Assembly: GCA_913778145.1 (NCBI GenBank)
Contig: CAJYVI010000165.1
Coordinates: 1-64,000 of the forward strand
Length of the DNA: 64,000 bases
Reading direction: 5' to 3'
Origin: an uncultured Pseudocitrobacter sp.
Lineage (GTDB): Bacteria > Pseudomonadota > Gammaproteobacteria > Enterobacterales > Enterobacteriaceae
Part shown: one piece after another, positions 42,999 through 53,714 of the stretch
Layout: each line of letters begins with the position of its first letter
Numbering within the stretch: position 1 is the stretch's first letter
Notes under the pieces: generated by a model
What the model saw: the letters and a program-made list of their open reading frames with translations, nothing else
Databases searched by the model: none
Told to the model about the DNA's origin: nothing
Position numbers and translations under genes: made by a program

Positions 42999-43474
42999 TT
43001 GTTTGCCTTATACAACAGAGCGACCGCTTCGCAGGCGATGCCTTCACCGCGCCCGGTAAAACCGAGTTTTTCAGTGGTGGTCGCTTTTACGTTAACGTCA
43101 TCCATATGGCAGCCAAGATCTTCAGCGATAAAGACACGCATCTGCGGGATGTGCGGCAGCATTTTTGGTGCCTGGGCAATGATGGTGACATCGACGTTGC
43201 TCAGGGTGTAGCCCTTCGCCTGCACGCGTTTCCAGGCCTCACGCAGCAACGCGCGGCTGTCTGCGCCTTTGAACGCCGGATCGGTGTCCGGGAAAAGTTT
43301 ACCGATATCGCCCAATGCCGCCGCGCCAAGCAGGGCATCGGTTAAGGCATGGAGCGCGACGTCGCCGTCCGAGTGGGCGAGCAGCCCTTTCTCGTAAGGG
43401 ATGCGCACGCCGCCGATAATAATCGGCCCTTCGCCGCCAAACGCGTGTACATCAAAACCGTGTCCAATTCGCAT
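42995..43474 (-). CDS. ispF: IspF, MECDP synthase of the MEP isoprenoid pathway
   Basis: This 159-residue enzyme makes 2-C-methyl-D-erythritol 2,4-cyclodiphosphate. The zinc ligands are Asp8 and His10 (GHGFDVHAF) and a later His in HSDGD. It overlaps ispD by one base, coupling two steps of the same pathway. Confidence 0.97.
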   Translation of the reverse strand: MRIGHGFDVHAFGGEGPIIIGGVRIPYEKGLLAHSDGDVALHALTDALLGAAALGDIGKLFPDTDPAFKGADSRALLREAWKRVQAKGYTLSNVDVTIIAQAPKMLPHIPQMRVFIAEDLGCHMDDVNVKATTTEKLGFTGRGEGIACEAVALLYKANK

Positions 43475-44184
43475 TATGCTTTCTCCTGGTGTCCCGATCG
43501 GGTGAGGTAAAATTCTGCCAGCGCCAGATCTTCCGGGCGTGTCACTTTAATATTATCAGCGCGTCCGGCGACCAGCGCCGGGTGGAATCCACAATATTCC
43601 AGCGCCGAGGCTTCATCGGTGATGGTTGCGCCTTCGTTGAGCGCCCGGGTCAGGCAATCGAAGAGTAATTCGCGGGGGAAAAACTGCGGCGTAAGGGCGT
43701 GCCACAGATCATTACGGTCAACCGTATGGGCGATGGCAGGTTTGCCGGGCTCCGCGCGCTTCATGGTATCGCGCACCGGCGCGGCCAGAATACCACCGAC
43801 GCGGCTGGTTTCGCACAGCGCCAGCAGGCGCGCCAGATCATCCTGATGTAAACAAGGCCGCGCGGCATCGTGCACCAACACCCACTCCGTGTTGCCAGCG
43901 GCTTTCAGGCCGGCCAGCACGGAATCGGCACGTTCGGCACCGCCGTCAACGACGGTAATTTGCGGATGCTGCGCCAGAGATAGTTGGCTGAAGCGCTCGT
44001 CTCCAGGAGAGACGGCGATAATCACCCGCTGGACGCGCGCATTTACCAGCAGCGCATCCACCGAATGTTCGAGAATCGTTTTGTTACCGATTGAGAGATA
44101 TTGTTTCGGGCAGTCCGTTTGCATGCGGCGACCAAATCCGGCCGCCGGAACCACGGCGCAAACGCCCGGAAAAGTTGCTGCCAT
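43474..44184 (-). CDS. ispD: IspD, CDP-ME synthase of the MEP isoprenoid pathway
   Basis: This 236-residue cytidylyltransferase has the nucleotide loop [11 protein letters not shown] near residue 11, KQYL and the VHDAARPC stretch near 103. Length and neighbours agree with E. coli. Confidence 0.97.
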   Translation of the reverse strand: MAATFPGVCAVVPAAGFGRRMQTDCPKQYLSIGNKTILEHSVDALLVNARVQRVIIAVSPGDERFSQLSLAQHPQITVVDGGAERADSVLAGLKAAGNTEWVLVHDAARPCLHQDDLARLLALCETSRVGGILAAPVRDTMKRAEPGKPAIAHTVDRNDLWHALTPQFFPRELLFDCLTRALNEGATITDEASALEYCGFHPALVAGRADNIKVTRPEDLALAEFYLTRSGHQEKA

Positions 44185-44208
44185 GTGTTAATCCTGGGCT
44201 TATTCTGT

Positions 44209-44520
44209 TTATCGGTTTGTTTGCCCTGAACTCTGATTGCGTTTAGACGCATCTGGCACCAGGCGGTAGAAGGTTTCACCCGGTTTCGTCATGCTGAGTT
44301 CATTGCGTGCGCGTTCTTCGATAGCTTCCTGGCCGCCGTTAAGGTCATCAATTTCGGCGAAAAGCTGATCGTTGCGCGCTTTTAATTTGGCGTTGGTCGC
44401 CTCTTGTACTGATACGTCATCACGGACCCGGCTAAAGTCATGCAGACCATTTTTGCCGAACCACAGTGAATACTGCAACCACACCAGCAAAGCCAGTAAT
44501 AGCAGCGTTAATTTACCCAT
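44209..44520 (-). CDS. ftsB: FtsB, divisome protein
   Basis: This 103-residue bitopic membrane protein has one N-terminal segment ([18 protein letters not shown]) followed by a coiled coil at about 30-70. It forms the FtsQLB complex at the septum. Confidence 0.96.
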   Translation of the reverse strand: MGKLTLLLLALLVWLQYSLWFGKNGLHDFSRVRDDVSVQEATNAKLKARNDQLFAEIDDLNGGQEAIEERARNELSMTKPGETFYRLVPDASKRNQSSGQTNR

Positions 44521-44683
44521 CCTGCCCCCTGAAAAACGGCATCATCATCCCAAAACTTGCCGTCGTACTCTACGCCGGCTGCGGACGATACCGCGTCACG
44601 CGGGCAATGTATCACATTTTGCCTGCCGATACTTATGTCTCGTTGTCGGGCGATAGTGCGGATTTTCACAAAAAACGTCAGGC

Positions 44684-45010
44684 TTAGCCCATCAACCATA
44701 GAAATAATAGACCGCACAATGCGGCGACGGTAAGTAACGTTGCGATAATACTGTAGCGCAATTTGCTGTTCACCAGCGAATGGATTGCCACGCCAATCAC
44801 CACGGCAACGGGCATCAGCGCAAGGAAGAAGGGCCAGGTATAGAGGAAGAAAAACAGGGTGTTATTGCCATACCAAAGGTAGGGAATACCCAATGCAATC
44901 AGCCAGGCGACGAAACCCACAGTTGCCCCTGACAACGACCAGGTGGTTTCGTCATCGGGCGGAGGTATAGACTCTGAACGCGTCAGGCTGATGTTTTGAG
45001 TATTGCGCAT
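44684..45010 (-). CDS. ygbE: YgbE, small inner-membrane protein (DUF3561)
   Basis: This 108-residue protein (E. coli 107) has three or four hydrophobic segments from about residue 25 on. Its function is unknown. The ATG at 45010 with AGGA upstream is preferred to the longer frame starting at 45049. It lies between cysC and ftsB, as in E. coli. Confidence 0.88.
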   Translation of the reverse strand: MRNTQNISLTRSESIPPPDDETTWSLSGATVGFVAWLIALGIPYLWYGNNTLFFFLYTWPFFLALMPVAVVIGVAIHSLVNSKLRYSIIATLLTVAALCGLLFLWLMG

Positions 45011-45025
45011 AGTTAATCCTGTCAG

Positions 45026-45047
45026 GCCGGGCAACGATACGCCCGGC
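45026..45047. repeat. REP-like hairpin between cysC and ygbE
   Basis: GCCGGGC-AACGATAC-GCCCGGC is a perfect 7-bp hairpin just after the cysC stop and may end or stabilise the cys transcript. Confidence 0.55.
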
Positions 45048-45053
45048 ACTCTC

Positions 45054-45659
45054 TCAGGATCTGATGATATCGTCCTGTCTCAGCAGGTCTAACATTTGGT
45101 CCACTAAATTTGTTACCAATTGTTCACCATCGAGATGGATTTCAGGCCGTTCCGGGGATTCATAGACTGAATCAATACCGGTGAAATTGCGCAATTCACC
45201 GGCACGCGCTTTCTTGTATAAACCTTTCGGATCGCGAGCTTCGCAGGTATCGAGCGGCGTATCAACAAACACTTCGATAAAGCGTCCTTCCCCCACCCGC
45301 TCGCGCACCATCTGGCGCTCAGCACGATGCGGAGAAATAAACGCCGTCAATACCACCAGCCCGGCATCCACCATCAGGTTAGCCACTTCGCCCACCCGAC
45401 GGATATTCTCTTTGCGATCGTCGTCGCTAAAACCCAGATCGCTGCACAAACCATGGCGCACGTTATCGCCATCCAGCAGATAGGTGCTGACGCCAAGTTT
45501 ATGCAGCGCCGCTTCCAGCGCCCCGGCAACGGTCGATTTCCCTGAGCCTGATAGCCCGGTAAACCACAGCACAACCCCACGATGACCGTGGAGTTGCTCA
45601 CGCTGTTGCGCAGTGACCGGATGGGCGTGCCAGACGACGTTTTCGTCATGCACCGCCAT
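45054..45659 (-). CDS. cysC: CysC, adenosine 5'-phosphosulfate kinase
   Basis: This 201-residue kinase converts APS to PAPS. The P-loop is GLSGSGKST near residue 35. Its ATG overlaps the cysN stop (TAATG). It is the last gene of the cysG-cysD-cysN-cysC operon. Confidence 0.97.
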   Translation of the reverse strand: MAVHDENVVWHAHPVTAQQREQLHGHRGVVLWFTGLSGSGKSTVAGALEAALHKLGVSTYLLDGDNVRHGLCSDLGFSDDDRKENIRRVGEVANLMVDAGLVVLTAFISPHRAERQMVRERVGEGRFIEVFVDTPLDTCEARDPKGLYKKARAGELRNFTGIDSVYESPERPEIHLDGEQLVTNLVDQMLDLLRQDDIIRS

Positions 45660-47086
45660 TACTTGCCTCCCAACAGATCACGCGCGCCCCAGTGTGGGAA
45701 GTGTTTACGCACCAGCGCATTCAGTTCCAGCTCAAACGCACTGAATTCCAATGCCACTGCTGTGGCGGTGGTATTCGGTTCGCGTACCATGCCTGCGCCC
45801 ACCGTGACGTTGGTCAGACGGTCGATAAATATCAGGCCGCCGGTAACCGGGTTTTGCTGGTATTTATCCAGCACCAGCGGTTCATCAAAGGTCAGTTCCA
45901 CCAGACCAATACCGTTCAGAGGCAGGTTATCAACGTCACGCTGCGTCAGGTTATTGATATCCACCTGATACTGGATGCCATCCACGCGGGCGCGGGTTTT
46001 CTTGCCCGCGATTTTGATGTCATAGCTCTGACCCGCCGCCAGCGGCTGTTCCGCCATCCACACAACATCGACAGATGCGCTCTGCACGGCAGGCAGTGTT
46101 TCGCTGGCATCCAGCAGCAGGTCGCCACGGCTGATGTCGATTTCATCTTTCAGCACCAGCGTCACGGCTTCGCCAGCAAAGGCTTCCTGTAAGTCACCAT
46201 CGAAAGTGACGATGCGCGCAATGGAGGATTCCACGCCTGACGGCAGCACTTTAATGCGTTGCCCCACGCTGACATGCCCGGAAGCCAGCGTGCCGGAGAA
46301 CCCGCGGAAATCGAGGTTTGGGCGATTCACGTACTGTACCGGGAAGCGCATCGGCTGGCTGTCGACCACGCGCTGGATCTGCACGGTTTCCAGCACTTCC
46401 AGCAGCGTCGGGCCGCTGTACCAAGGCATTTTTTCGCTCTGACTGGCAACGTTATCCCCTTCCAGCGCCGATAATGGCACGAAACGGATATCAAGGTTGC
46501 CAGGCAACTGCTCGGCAAAGGTCAGATAATCCTGACGGATCTGCTCAAATTTCTCTTCACTGAATTCAACCAGATCCATTTTGTTGACCGCGACGATCAG
46601 GTGTTTTATCCCCAGCAGCGTAGAGATAAAACTGTGGCGACGGGTTTGATCGAGCACGCCTTTACGCGCATCGATCAGCAGGATCGCCAGGTCACAGGTG
46701 GACGCACCGGTGGCCATGTTACGGGTGTACTGCTCATGCCCCGGCGTGTCGGCAATAATAAATTTGCGCTTCTCGGTGGAGAAATAACGATATGCCACGT
46801 CAATGGTAATGCCCTGCTCGCGCTCGGCCTGCAAGCCATCCACCAGCAGCGCCAGATCCAGACGTTCACCCTGCGTACCATGACGTTTACTGTCATTGTG
46901 CAGCGAAGAGAGCTGATCTTCATAAATCTGACGGGTATCGTGCAGCAAACGGCCAATCAGCGTACTTTTACCGTCATCCACGCTGCCGCAGGTCAGGAAA
47001 CGCAGCAGGCTTTTATGTTGCTGAGCGTGCAGATACGCTTCAACGCCGCCTTCATCCGCAATTTGTTGTGCAATTGAACTGTTCAT
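45659..47086 (-). CDS. cysN: CysN, GTPase subunit of sulfate adenylyltransferase
   Basis: This 475-residue EF-Tu-like GTPase drives APS formation by CysD. Visible are the P-loop GSVDDGKST at about 34, DTPGHEQY and NKMDL. It has the E. coli length and lies 9 nt after cysD. Confidence 0.97.
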   Translation of the reverse strand: MNSSIAQQIADEGGVEAYLHAQQHKSLLRFLTCGSVDDGKSTLIGRLLHDTRQIYEDQLSSLHNDSKRHGTQGERLDLALLVDGLQAEREQGITIDVAYRYFSTEKRKFIIADTPGHEQYTRNMATGASTCDLAILLIDARKGVLDQTRRHSFISTLLGIKHLIVAVNKMDLVEFSEEKFEQIRQDYLTFAEQLPGNLDIRFVPLSALEGDNVASQSEKMPWYSGPTLLEVLETVQIQRVVDSQPMRFPVQYVNRPNLDFRGFSGTLASGHVSVGQRIKVLPSGVESSIARIVTFDGDLQEAFAGEAVTLVLKDEIDISRGDLLLDASETLPAVQSASVDVVWMAEQPLAAGQSYDIKIAGKKTRARVDGIQYQVDINNLTQRDVDNLPLNGIGLVELTFDEPLVLDKYQQNPVTGGLIFIDRLTNVTVGAGMVREPNTTATAVALEFSAFELELNALVRKHFPHWGARDLLGGK

Positions 47087-47095
47087 GGCGGCTCC

Positions 47096-48004
47096 TTAGA
47101 AATAACCCTGACGTTTTTTAAGCTCCATCGAGCCGGCCTGGTCGCGGTCAATCACGCGGCCCTGACGTTCACTGGTGGTCGAGACCAGCATCTCTTCAAT
47201 GATTTCCGGCAGCGTCTGCGCATCCGACTCTACCGCGCCGGTCAGCGGCCAGCAGCCGAGGGTACGGAAGCGCACCATGCGTTTTTTGATAACCTCGCCC
47301 GGCTGCAAATCGATGCGATCGTCATCGATCATCATCAGCATGCCGTCGCGTTCCAGTACCGGGCGCTCTGCCGCCAGATACAGCGGAACGATTTCGATAT
47401 TTTCCAGATAGATGTACTGCCAGATATCCAGCTCGGTCCAGTTCGAGAGCGGGAAGACGCGGATGCTTTCGCCTTTGTTGATCTGGCCGTTATAGTTGTG
47501 CCACAGCTCCGGGCGCTGATTTTTCGGGTCCCAGCGGTGGAAACGGTCGCGGAAGGAGTAGATACGCTCTTTGGCGCGCGACTTCTCTTCATCACGACGC
47601 GCCCCGCCGAATGCAGCATCAAAACCGTATTTATTCAGCGCCTGTTTCAGGCCTTCGGTTTTCATGATATCGGTGTGTTTGGCGCTGCCGTGCACGAACG
47701 GGTTAATTCCCATCGCCACGCCTTCCGGGTTTTTGTGCACCAGCAGTTCACAGCCATAGGCTTTCGCGGTACGGTCGCGGAACTCGTACATCTCACGGAA
47801 TTTCCAGCCGGTATCCACGTGCAGCAGCGGGAACGGCAGGGTTCCCGGATAGAACGCTTTACGCGCCAGATGCAGCATCACGCTGGAGTCCTTGCCGATC
47901 GAATACATCATGACCGGGTTGGCGAATTCGGCGGCCACCTCACGGATGATATGGATGCTTTCCGCCTCCAGTTGCCGCAGGTGAGTGAGTCGTTTTTGGT
48001 CCAT
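47096..48004 (-). CDS. cysD: CysD, sulfate adenylyltransferase subunit 2
   Basis: This 302-residue ATP pyrophosphatase-type enzyme makes APS from ATP and sulfate with CysN. The PP-loop is SIGKDSSVM near residue 35. It lies 9 nt after cysG in this genome, whereas in E. coli it is the first gene. Confidence 0.97.
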   Translation of the reverse strand: MDQKRLTHLRQLEAESIHIIREVAAEFANPVMMYSIGKDSSVMLHLARKAFYPGTLPFPLLHVDTGWKFREMYEFRDRTAKAYGCELLVHKNPEGVAMGINPFVHGSAKHTDIMKTEGLKQALNKYGFDAAFGGARRDEEKSRAKERIYSFRDRFHRWDPKNQRPELWHNYNGQINKGESIRVFPLSNWTELDIWQYIYLENIEIVPLYLAAERPVLERDGMLMMIDDDRIDLQPGEVIKKRMVRFRTLGCWPLTGAVESDAQTLPEIIEEMLVSTTSERQGRVIDRDQAGSMELKKRQGYF

Positions 48005-48013
48005 AACCGTTCC

Positions 48014-49429
48014 TTAAGCCAGATTCACTACAGAAGAATCGAAATTTTCTGAGTCTGTTGTGTGTTGAAACCAGGCGAGCTGGTGATGCAGTTCCACCAC
48101 TTCGCCGACCACCAGCAGTGCTGGCATGGGGGCCTCTTTCGCCAGGTTTTCGAGTTGTTGCAGGGTGCCTGTTTTTATCTGTTGGTCCGCACGCGTACCG
48201 CGCGAAATTACCGCCACCGGCGTTTCGCTATCGCGTCCGTGTTGAATCAGTTGTTGGCTAATTTCCGCCGCTTTCATGGTGCCCATGTAAATCGCCAGCG
48301 TCTGGCGACTTTGCGCCAGCAGTTTCCAGTCGAACGGCGTGCTGTCCGCTTTATAGTGCCCGGTGACGAAAGTGACGCTTTGCGCGTAATCGCGGTGGGT
48401 GAGCGGTATGCCTGCATATGCAGTTGCACCTGCGGCAGCCGTCACGCCAGGCACGACCTGGAAGGGAATTCCCGCTTCTGCTGCCGCCTGAAGTTCTTCG
48501 CCGCCGCGCCCGAAAATAAACGGGTCACCGCCTTTAAGGCGCACCACGTTTTTGCCTTCTCGCGCCGCTTCGATTAGCAAACGATTGGTGTCATGCTGAG
48601 CCACTGCATGCGTTCCCGCGCGTTTACCCACGCAGACAAGTTCTGCATCACGACGAACCAGTTCTCGCACTGCGTCACTCACCAGATGATCGTAAAAAAC
48701 GATATCCGCCTGCTGAATGACCTGAAGCCCGCGCAGCGTCAGTAACCCGGCATCGCCCGGCCCCGCGCCCACCAGAATAATCTCGCCCACACGGAGCTGC
48801 GGCTGGGTCAACTCATCCTGTAATGCCGCTTCCGCTGCCTGCTGATTGCCAGCAAGCAACATGTTGGCAATACGGCCACGAAACACGCGTTCCCAGAATC
48901 GACGGCGCTCGGCGGTGGTTTTCAGGTGCGTTTTAATCGCATGACGCCAGTAACTGGCCGCTTCGGCCAGCAGGCCTAAGCGCGTTGGCAGCAGCGCTTC
49001 AATTTTTTCGCGCAGAATACGCGCCAGCACTGGCGCAGTGCCGCCGGAGGAAATCGCCACCAGCAGCGGCGACCTGTCGACAATCGACGGGAAAATAAAG
49101 GAACACTGCGACGGGCTATCCACCACATTCACCAGCCGCTGGCGAGTATTTGCCGCATCATAAATGCGCTGATTGAGTGCGCTATCTTCAGTGGCAGCAA
49201 TCACCAGGAAAACGCTATCGAGCTGTGTTTCCTGAAAAGAGTCTGCCAGCCATGTGATCTTGTTATCCGCCACCAGCGCCGCCAATTCGTCGCACAGCGT
49301 TTCGCTCACGACCTGAACGTTAGCGCCTGCACGCAGCAGAAACGCGATCTTGCGAGCCGCGGTGTCATCACCTCCCACAACCAGGGCAGTGCGGTCTTTT
49401 ACAGCGGCAAAAAGGGGCAGATAATCCAC
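48014..49429 (-). CDS. cysG: Siroheme synthase (CysG-type), extra member of the cysDNC operon
   Basis: This trifunctional enzyme of about 471 residues makes siroheme, the cofactor of sulfite reductase. The N-terminal dehydrogenase/ferrochelatase part has the [11 protein letters not shown] loop and SSGG. The C-terminal methyltransferase part has [30 protein letters not shown] and [13 protein letters not shown]. It is clearly diverged from E. coli CysG, which lies with nirBDC, so a second copy elsewhere is likely. The start is uncertain: a GTG at 49429 gives the family opening MDYLPLF, while the frame runs to 49450. Confidence 0.9.
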   Translation of the reverse strand: MDYLPLFAAVKDRTALVVGGDDTAARKIAFLLRAGANVQVVSETLCDELAALVADNKITWLADSFQETQLDSVFLVIAATEDSALNQRIYDAANTRQRLVNVVDSPSQCSFIFPSIVDRSPLLVAISSGGTAPVLARILREKIEALLPTRLGLLAEAASYWRHAIKTHLKTTAERRRFWERVFRGRIANMLLAGNQQAAEAALQDELTQPQLRVGEIILVGAGPGDAGLLTLRGLQVIQQADIVFYDHLVSDAVRELVRRDAELVCVGKRAGTHAVAQHDTNRLLIEAAREGKNVVRLKGGDPFIFGRGGEELQAAAEAGIPFQVVPGVTAAAGATAYAGIPLTHRDYAQSVTFVTGHYKADSTPFDWKLLAQSRQTLAIYMGTMKAAEISQQLIQHGRDSETPVAVISRGTRADQQIKTGTLQQLENLAKEAPMPALLVVGEVVELHHQLAWFQHTTDSENFDSSVVNLA

Positions 49430-49464
49430 AGAGTTACAACTCACTAACAATCAGTCATAGAGGG

Positions 49465-49493
49465 ACTATAGGGTGCCCCTTAGTGCAAATGAA
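49465..49493 (-). promoter_or_regulatory. Candidate CysB-activated promoter of cysG-cysDNC
   Basis: On the minus strand TTCATT and TATAGT are 17 bp apart. A poor -35 with a good -10 is normal for activator-dependent cys promoters. The CysB site would lie further upstream, toward iap. Confidence 0.5.
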
Positions 49494-49668
49494 ATTACGA
49501 AATGGAATGAGTAGTTCCTCAAAGGAATAACACTCTGAAAAAGCAAATATCAAAAAGTGCTTAACACCCTCTTTTTTGGGGATTTAAGAAGAAATGAAAT
49601 TGAGTAATTACCGCCCCGGTTTCATACTGGCTGCGTCTAATTTTTTGCATTGTTTAAAGGATTTCCCT

Positions 49669-50712
49669 ATGTCTTCCGCACTGCGTCGCCGCCTCTTCGC
49701 GCTGGCGCTTGGCGTATGCTCTGCCTTCCCGGCACTGGCGACCACGACGTCGCCCGGTAGTGTCGCAAACACCCAGGCTCGCTATATCGCAACCTATTTC
49801 CCAGGCCGTATCACCGGCACACCGGCAGAGATGCTGTCGGCAGATTATTTGCGTCAGCAGTTCGCCAAAATGGGTTATCAGAGCGATATCCGCACGTTCC
49901 ATAGCCGCTATATCTACACCGCCAAAAATAACCGCCAGAACTGGCATAACGTGATTGGCAGCACCGTTATCGCGGCGCATGAAGGTAAATCGCAGCAGCA
50001 GATTATTGTGATGGCGCATCTGGACACCTATGCGCCGCAAAACGACGGCGATGTGGAAAATAATCTTGGTGGGCTGACGCTTCAGGGTATTGATGATAAC
50101 GCGCTGGGGCTGGGCGTAATGCTGGAGCTGGCCGAGCGTCTGAAAGACGTGCCGACGGAATACGGCATTCGCTTTATCGCCACCAGCGGCGAGGAAGAAG
50201 GCAAGCTGGGCGCGGAGAATCTGCTGAAACGCATGAGCGCTGCCGAGAAGAAAAACACCCTTCTGGTTATCAACCTCGATAACCTGATCGTCGGCGATAA
50301 GCTCTATTTCAACAGCGGCGTAAAAACTCCGGCGTCGGTAAGAAAACTCACGCGCGACCGTGCGCTGGCGATTGCGCGCAGCCATGGTATTTCCGCTTTT
50401 ACCAATCCAGGACTGAATCCTGATTATCCGAAAGGCACCGGGTGCTGTAATGATGCTGAAGTGTTTGATGCCGCGGGTATTCCCGTGTTGTCCGTTGAAG
50501 CAACGAACTGGTCGCTGGGGAAAAAGGATGGCTATCAGCAGCGCGCAAAAACACGCAGCTTCCCGGAAGGAAATAGCTGGCACGACGCGCGGCTGGATAA
50601 TCAGCAGTATCTCGATAAAGCCCTGCCGGGCAGAATTGAGCGCCGCAGCCGCGATGTTATGAAAGTGATGATACCGCTGGTGAAAGAGCTGGCGAAGGCG
50701 GGGAAGGTTTAG
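49669..50712 (+). CDS. iap: Iap, periplasmic aminopeptidase (alkaline phosphatase isozyme conversion)
   Basis: This 347-residue M28-type zinc peptidase removes the N-terminal residue of alkaline phosphatase in E. coli. A signal peptide ends at FPALA. Metal-binding motifs are AHLDTY, IDDNALG and SGEEEG. The frame reaches 49594, but the ATG at 49669 has AAGGA and gives a normal signal peptide. Confidence 0.93.
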   Translation: MSSALRRRLFALALGVCSAFPALATTTSPGSVANTQARYIATYFPGRITGTPAEMLSADYLRQQFAKMGYQSDIRTFHSRYIYTAKNNRQNWHNVIGSTVIAAHEGKSQQQIIVMAHLDTYAPQNDGDVENNLGGLTLQGIDDNALGLGVMLELAERLKDVPTEYGIRFIATSGEEEGKLGAENLLKRMSAAEKKNTLLVINLDNLIVGDKLYFNSGVKTPASVRKLTRDRALAIARSHGISAFTNPGLNPDYPKGTGCCNDAEVFDAAGIPVLSVEATNWSLGKKDGYQQRAKTRSFPEGNSWHDARLDNQQYLDKALPGRIERRSRDVMKVMIPLVKELAKAGKV

Positions 50713-50750
50713 GTAAAAGGGTGCCGGAGACCAAATCATCACAATCCAAT

Positions 50751-50772
50751 ACGCGGGGTTTTATCCCCGCGT
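50751..50772. terminator. Strong hairpin between iap and hok
   Basis: ACGCGGGG-TTTTAT-CCCCGCGT is a perfect 8-bp hairpin with no T run on either side. It may end both convergent transcripts. On the minus strand it contains GCGGGGATAAA, the same as the 3' half of the CRISPR repeat at 56558-56769. Confidence 0.6.
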
Positions 50773-50777
50773 GATGG

Positions 50778-50930
50778 CTACTTCTTCGATTCGTAAGCGA
50801 GTACTGCCTTAAACTCCATACCACGCTCTCTGATACTCAACTCACACAACGAGTCGCCTACCATTAGCGTGAATCCAAGTACTGTAAAACACAGCACTAT
50901 GATTGCCACAAGGGCATATTTTGTTAGCAT
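50778..50930 (-). CDS. Hok-family toxin (HokE-like)
   Basis: This 50-residue peptide, [20 protein letters not shown] at its start, has one membrane segment and the family cysteines at 14 and 29, ending AYESKK. It is nearly the same as E. coli HokE. It would depolarise the inner membrane. GGGAGG is 7 nt before the ATG. The mRNA 5' part GGTGCTTGAGGC at 51059-51070 is the typical start of hok messengers. It lies where E. coli has the iap-side CRISPR array. Confidence 0.88.
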   Translation of the reverse strand: MLTKYALVAIIVLCFTVLGFTLMVGDSLCELSIRERGMEFKAVLAYESKK

Positions 50931-50933
50931 GTC

Positions 50934-51022
50934 TTGCCTCCCTGCAAAGAAGAGACTAACATCCGAATTGCTACGTTCGAACGCGAGCCTCAGGTTGATA
51001 GAAATATCGCCTGGGGCTTTTG
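50934..51022 (+). ncRNA. Probable Sok-type antisense RNA with promoter and terminator
   Basis: TTGCCT at 50934 and TAACAT at 50957, 17 bp apart, would start an RNA near 50968. A 9-bp stem, AGCCTCAGG/CCTGGGGCT at 50986-51018, followed by TTTTG ends it, giving about 54 nt. It is antisense to the hok leader, as in all hok/sok loci. The coordinates include the promoter. Confidence 0.6.
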
Positions 51023-51193
51023 TCCATCTGGAACCTCGCGAATGCTCAACGCCAGACGGCCTCAAGCACCCGACACCATTCTATGCCTGTTGATTCTTCC
51101 TGCGGCGTTCACGTTTAAAATCAGGAATCCTGCTCGCAAAATAAAAACGCCCCCATCTTTTCAGACAGAAGCGTTTAATTTATGCAGCAATAT

Positions 51194-51928
51194 TTACCCT
51201 TCGTGTAATCCACATTCCCTTTTTAAGCCAAAGAAACGCGTTTCTTCTTCCGCCATGCCGGGTTCCCATTTACGGGTTGTATGGGTATCTCCAACCGATA
51301 AATATCCTTCATCCCATAATGGGTGATATTTCAGGCCATGTTTTTGCAGGTACTGATATATCGTCCGATTATCCCAGTCAATAATCGGCAGTACCTTAAA
51401 TACGCCACGCTGAATTGCCAGCACCGGTAAATTGGCGCGACTGCCGGATTGTTCGCGTCGCAGGCCAGCAAACCAGGTTTGTGCATTCAGTTCTTTCAAA
51501 GCCCGGTTCATCGGTTCGACTTTGTTGATGTCATTGTACTTTTCAATGCCTTCAACGCCCTGCTCCCACAGTTTGCCGTAGCGCGCTTCCTGCCAGGCGG
51601 CGCTTTCGGTAGCGCGGTACACTTTCAGGTTGAGCTTGAGTTTGTCCGTTAACTCGTCAATAAAGCGGTAGGTTTCCGGGAACAGATAACCCGTATCGGT
51701 GAGGATCACCGGGATATCCGGGCGAATCTGATTCACCAGATGCAGGCTGACCGCCGCCTGAATACCGAAGCTGGAAGATAGCACATATTCACCGGGCAGA
51801 TTATCCAGCGCCCAGGCGACGCGGCCTTCAGCGTCCAGTTTTTCCAGTTGGGCGTTAGTTTCCGCCAGCGCCAGAATGCGATCTACCTTTGGCAGTTCGT
51901 TCAGGGTGTTTAGATCGAGTTTGGACAT
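51194..51928 (-). CDS. cysH: CysH, PAPS reductase
   Basis: This 244-residue enzyme reduces PAPS to sulfite with thioredoxin. The PP-loop region [10 protein letters not shown] and the C-terminal KRECGLHEG with the catalytic cysteine are present. The frame goes back to 52081, inside cysI, but the ATG at 51928 with GAGGAA is the family start. Confidence 0.97.
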   Translation of the reverse strand: MSKLDLNTLNELPKVDRILALAETNAQLEKLDAEGRVAWALDNLPGEYVLSSSFGIQAAVSLHLVNQIRPDIPVILTDTGYLFPETYRFIDELTDKLKLNLKVYRATESAAWQEARYGKLWEQGVEGIEKYNDINKVEPMNRALKELNAQTWFAGLRREQSGSRANLPVLAIQRGVFKVLPIIDWDNRTIYQYLQKHGLKYHPLWDEGYLSVGDTHTTRKWEPGMAEEETRFFGLKRECGLHEG

Positions 51929-51949
51929 AAGTTCCTCACTGTTTGCCTT

Positions 51950-51984
51950 GCCTGATGCGACGCTTACGCGTCTTATCAGGCCTA
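51950..51984. repeat. REP element between cysI and cysH
   Basis: GCCTGATGCGACGCTTACGC then GTCTTATCAGGCCTAC forms an imperfect REP hairpin inside the cysJIH message. Confidence 0.8.
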
Positions 51985-52001
51985 CAAAACCTGGCGGATG
52001 A

Positions 52002-53714
52002 TTAATCCCACAAATCGCGCGCCGGGTCGAGCACCGGGCGAATAATGCCCGCACGCACCGTAAAGTCGCCGAAGCCTTCACCCACTTCGCGCTCTTTCGC
52101 CCAGCGCCCTACCAGCTCATCAATCACCGTCAGAATCTCGGTGTCGGTGATGTTCTCTTTGTACATCCGCGGGATGCGCGTACCCATTCGGTTGCCACCG
52201 ATATGTAAGTTATAGCGGCCCGGCGCTTTCCCGACGAGGCCGATTTCCGCCAGCATCGCACGGCCACAGCCGTTCGGGCAGCCCGTGACGCGCAGGACGA
52301 TGTGCTCATCGCTGACGCCATGCGTTGCCATCACTGCTTCAACTTTATCGACGAACGACGGCAGGAAACGCTCCGCTTCCGCCATCGCCAACGGGCAAGT
52401 TGGGAACGACACGCAGGCCATCGAGTTTTCACGCTGCGAGGTGACGACATTCATCAGGCCGCTCGCCTGCGCAATTTTCTCGATCTTCGCTTTCTGGCTT
52501 TCAGGTACACCGGCGATAATCAAATTCTGGTTCGCCGTAATACGGAAATCGCCTTTGTGGATCTTCGCGATCTCCAGCAGGCCGGTTTTCAGCGGACGCC
52601 CCGGATAATCAAGGATTCGGCCATTTTCGATAAACAGCGTCAGGTGCCATTTGTCATCAATGCCTTTTACCCAACCAATGCGATCGCCGCGCCCTGTAAA
52701 TTCATACGGGCGGATCGGTTCGAATTTGATCCCCGCGCGACGCTCCACTTCCTCTTTAAATGTCTCAACACCCACGCGCTCCAGCGTGTATTTGGTTTTG
52801 GCATTTTTACGATCGGTACGGTTACCCCAATCGCGCTGAGTCGTCACGACGGCTTCCGCCACCGCCAGGGTATGCTCCAGCGGCAGATAACCAAACTCGC
52901 TCGCCGTGCGGGCGTAGGTTTTCTTATTACCGTGTTCGATGGAAAGCCCGCCCCCCACCAGCAGGTTAAAGCCTACCAGCTTGCCGTTTTCGGCGATCGC
53001 CACGAAGTTCATATCGTTGGCGTGCAGATCGATATCGTTCTGCGGCGGGATCACTACCGTGGTTTTGAACTTACGCGGCAGGTAGGTCTGACCGAGGATC
53101 GGCTCTTCATCGGTGGTGGCGACTTTTTCCTGATCGAGCCAAATCTCCGCATACGCGCGAGTACGCGGCAGCAGATGTTCAGAGATTTTCTTCGCCCATT
53201 CATAGGCTTCCGCGTGCAGCTGCGACTCGAACGGATTCGAGGTGCAGAGTACGTTACGGTTCATATCGTTGGCGGTCGCCAGCGCATCGAGACCGACCGA
53301 GTGCAGCATCTGATGCACCGGTTTGACGTTCTTTTTCAGAATGCCGTGGAACTGGAACGTCTGGCGGTTGGTCAGGCGAATGCTGCCATAAATGGTGTTT
53401 TCACCAGCAAATTTATCGATCGCCTGCCACTGTTTAGTGGTAATCACCCCACCCGGCAGACGACAGCGCAACAGCATTGCATGACGTGGCTCCAGCTTCT
53501 GTTCAGCACGTTCGGCGCGGATGTCGCGGTCATCCTGCTGATACATGCCGTGGAAGCGGATCAGCAGGAAGTTGTCGCCCTTAAAACCACCGGTCAGGCC
53601 GTCGTTTAAATCTTCCGCAATGGTGCCGCGCAGGTAGTTGCTCTCAAGCTTCATGCGCTCGGCGTCTGTCAGTTTTCCTTCGACCACTAAAGGTCCTGGA
53701 TGTTTTTCGCTCAT
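52002..53714 (-). CDS. cysI: CysI, sulfite reductase hemoprotein subunit
   Basis: This 570-residue enzyme reduces sulfite to sulfide. The siroheme-4Fe-4S cysteines are in [10 protein letters not shown] and [11 protein letters not shown] near residues 434-483. The length is that of E. coli. Its ATG touches the cysJ stop. Confidence 0.97.
   Translation of the reverse strand: MSEKHPGPLVVEGKLTDAERMKLESNYLRGTIAEDLNDGLTGGFKGDNFLLIRFHGMYQQDDRDIRAERAEQKLEPRHAMLLRCRLPGGVITTKQWQAIDKFAGENTIYGSIRLTNRQTFQFHGILKKNVKPVHQMLHSVGLDALATANDMNRNVLCTSNPFESQLHAEAYEWAKKISEHLLPRTRAYAEIWLDQEKVATTDEEPILGQTYLPRKFKTTVVIPPQNDIDLHANDMNFVAIAENGKLVGFNLLVGGGLSIEHGNKKTYARTASEFGYLPLEHTLAVAEAVVTTQRDWGNRTDRKNAKTKYTLERVGVETFKEEVERRAGIKFEPIRPYEFTGRGDRIGWVKGIDDKWHLTLFIENGRILDYPGRPLKTGLLEIAKIHKGDFRITANQNLIIAGVPESQKAKIEKIAQASGLMNVVTSQRENSMACVSFPTCPLAMAEAERFLPSFVDKVEAVMATHGVSDEHIVLRVTGCPNGCGRAMLAEIGLVGKAPGRYNLHIGGNRMGTRIPRMYKENITDTEILTVIDELVGRWAKEREVGEGFGDFTVRAGIIRPVLDPARDLWD

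Noticed and set aside
49654-50742. 362-codon frame on the minus strand
   Set aside because: Antisense to iap, which has a signal peptide and metal motifs in the true frame.
52302-53609. 435-codon frame on the plus strand
   Set aside because: Antisense shadow of cysI; no ribosome site and no domain.
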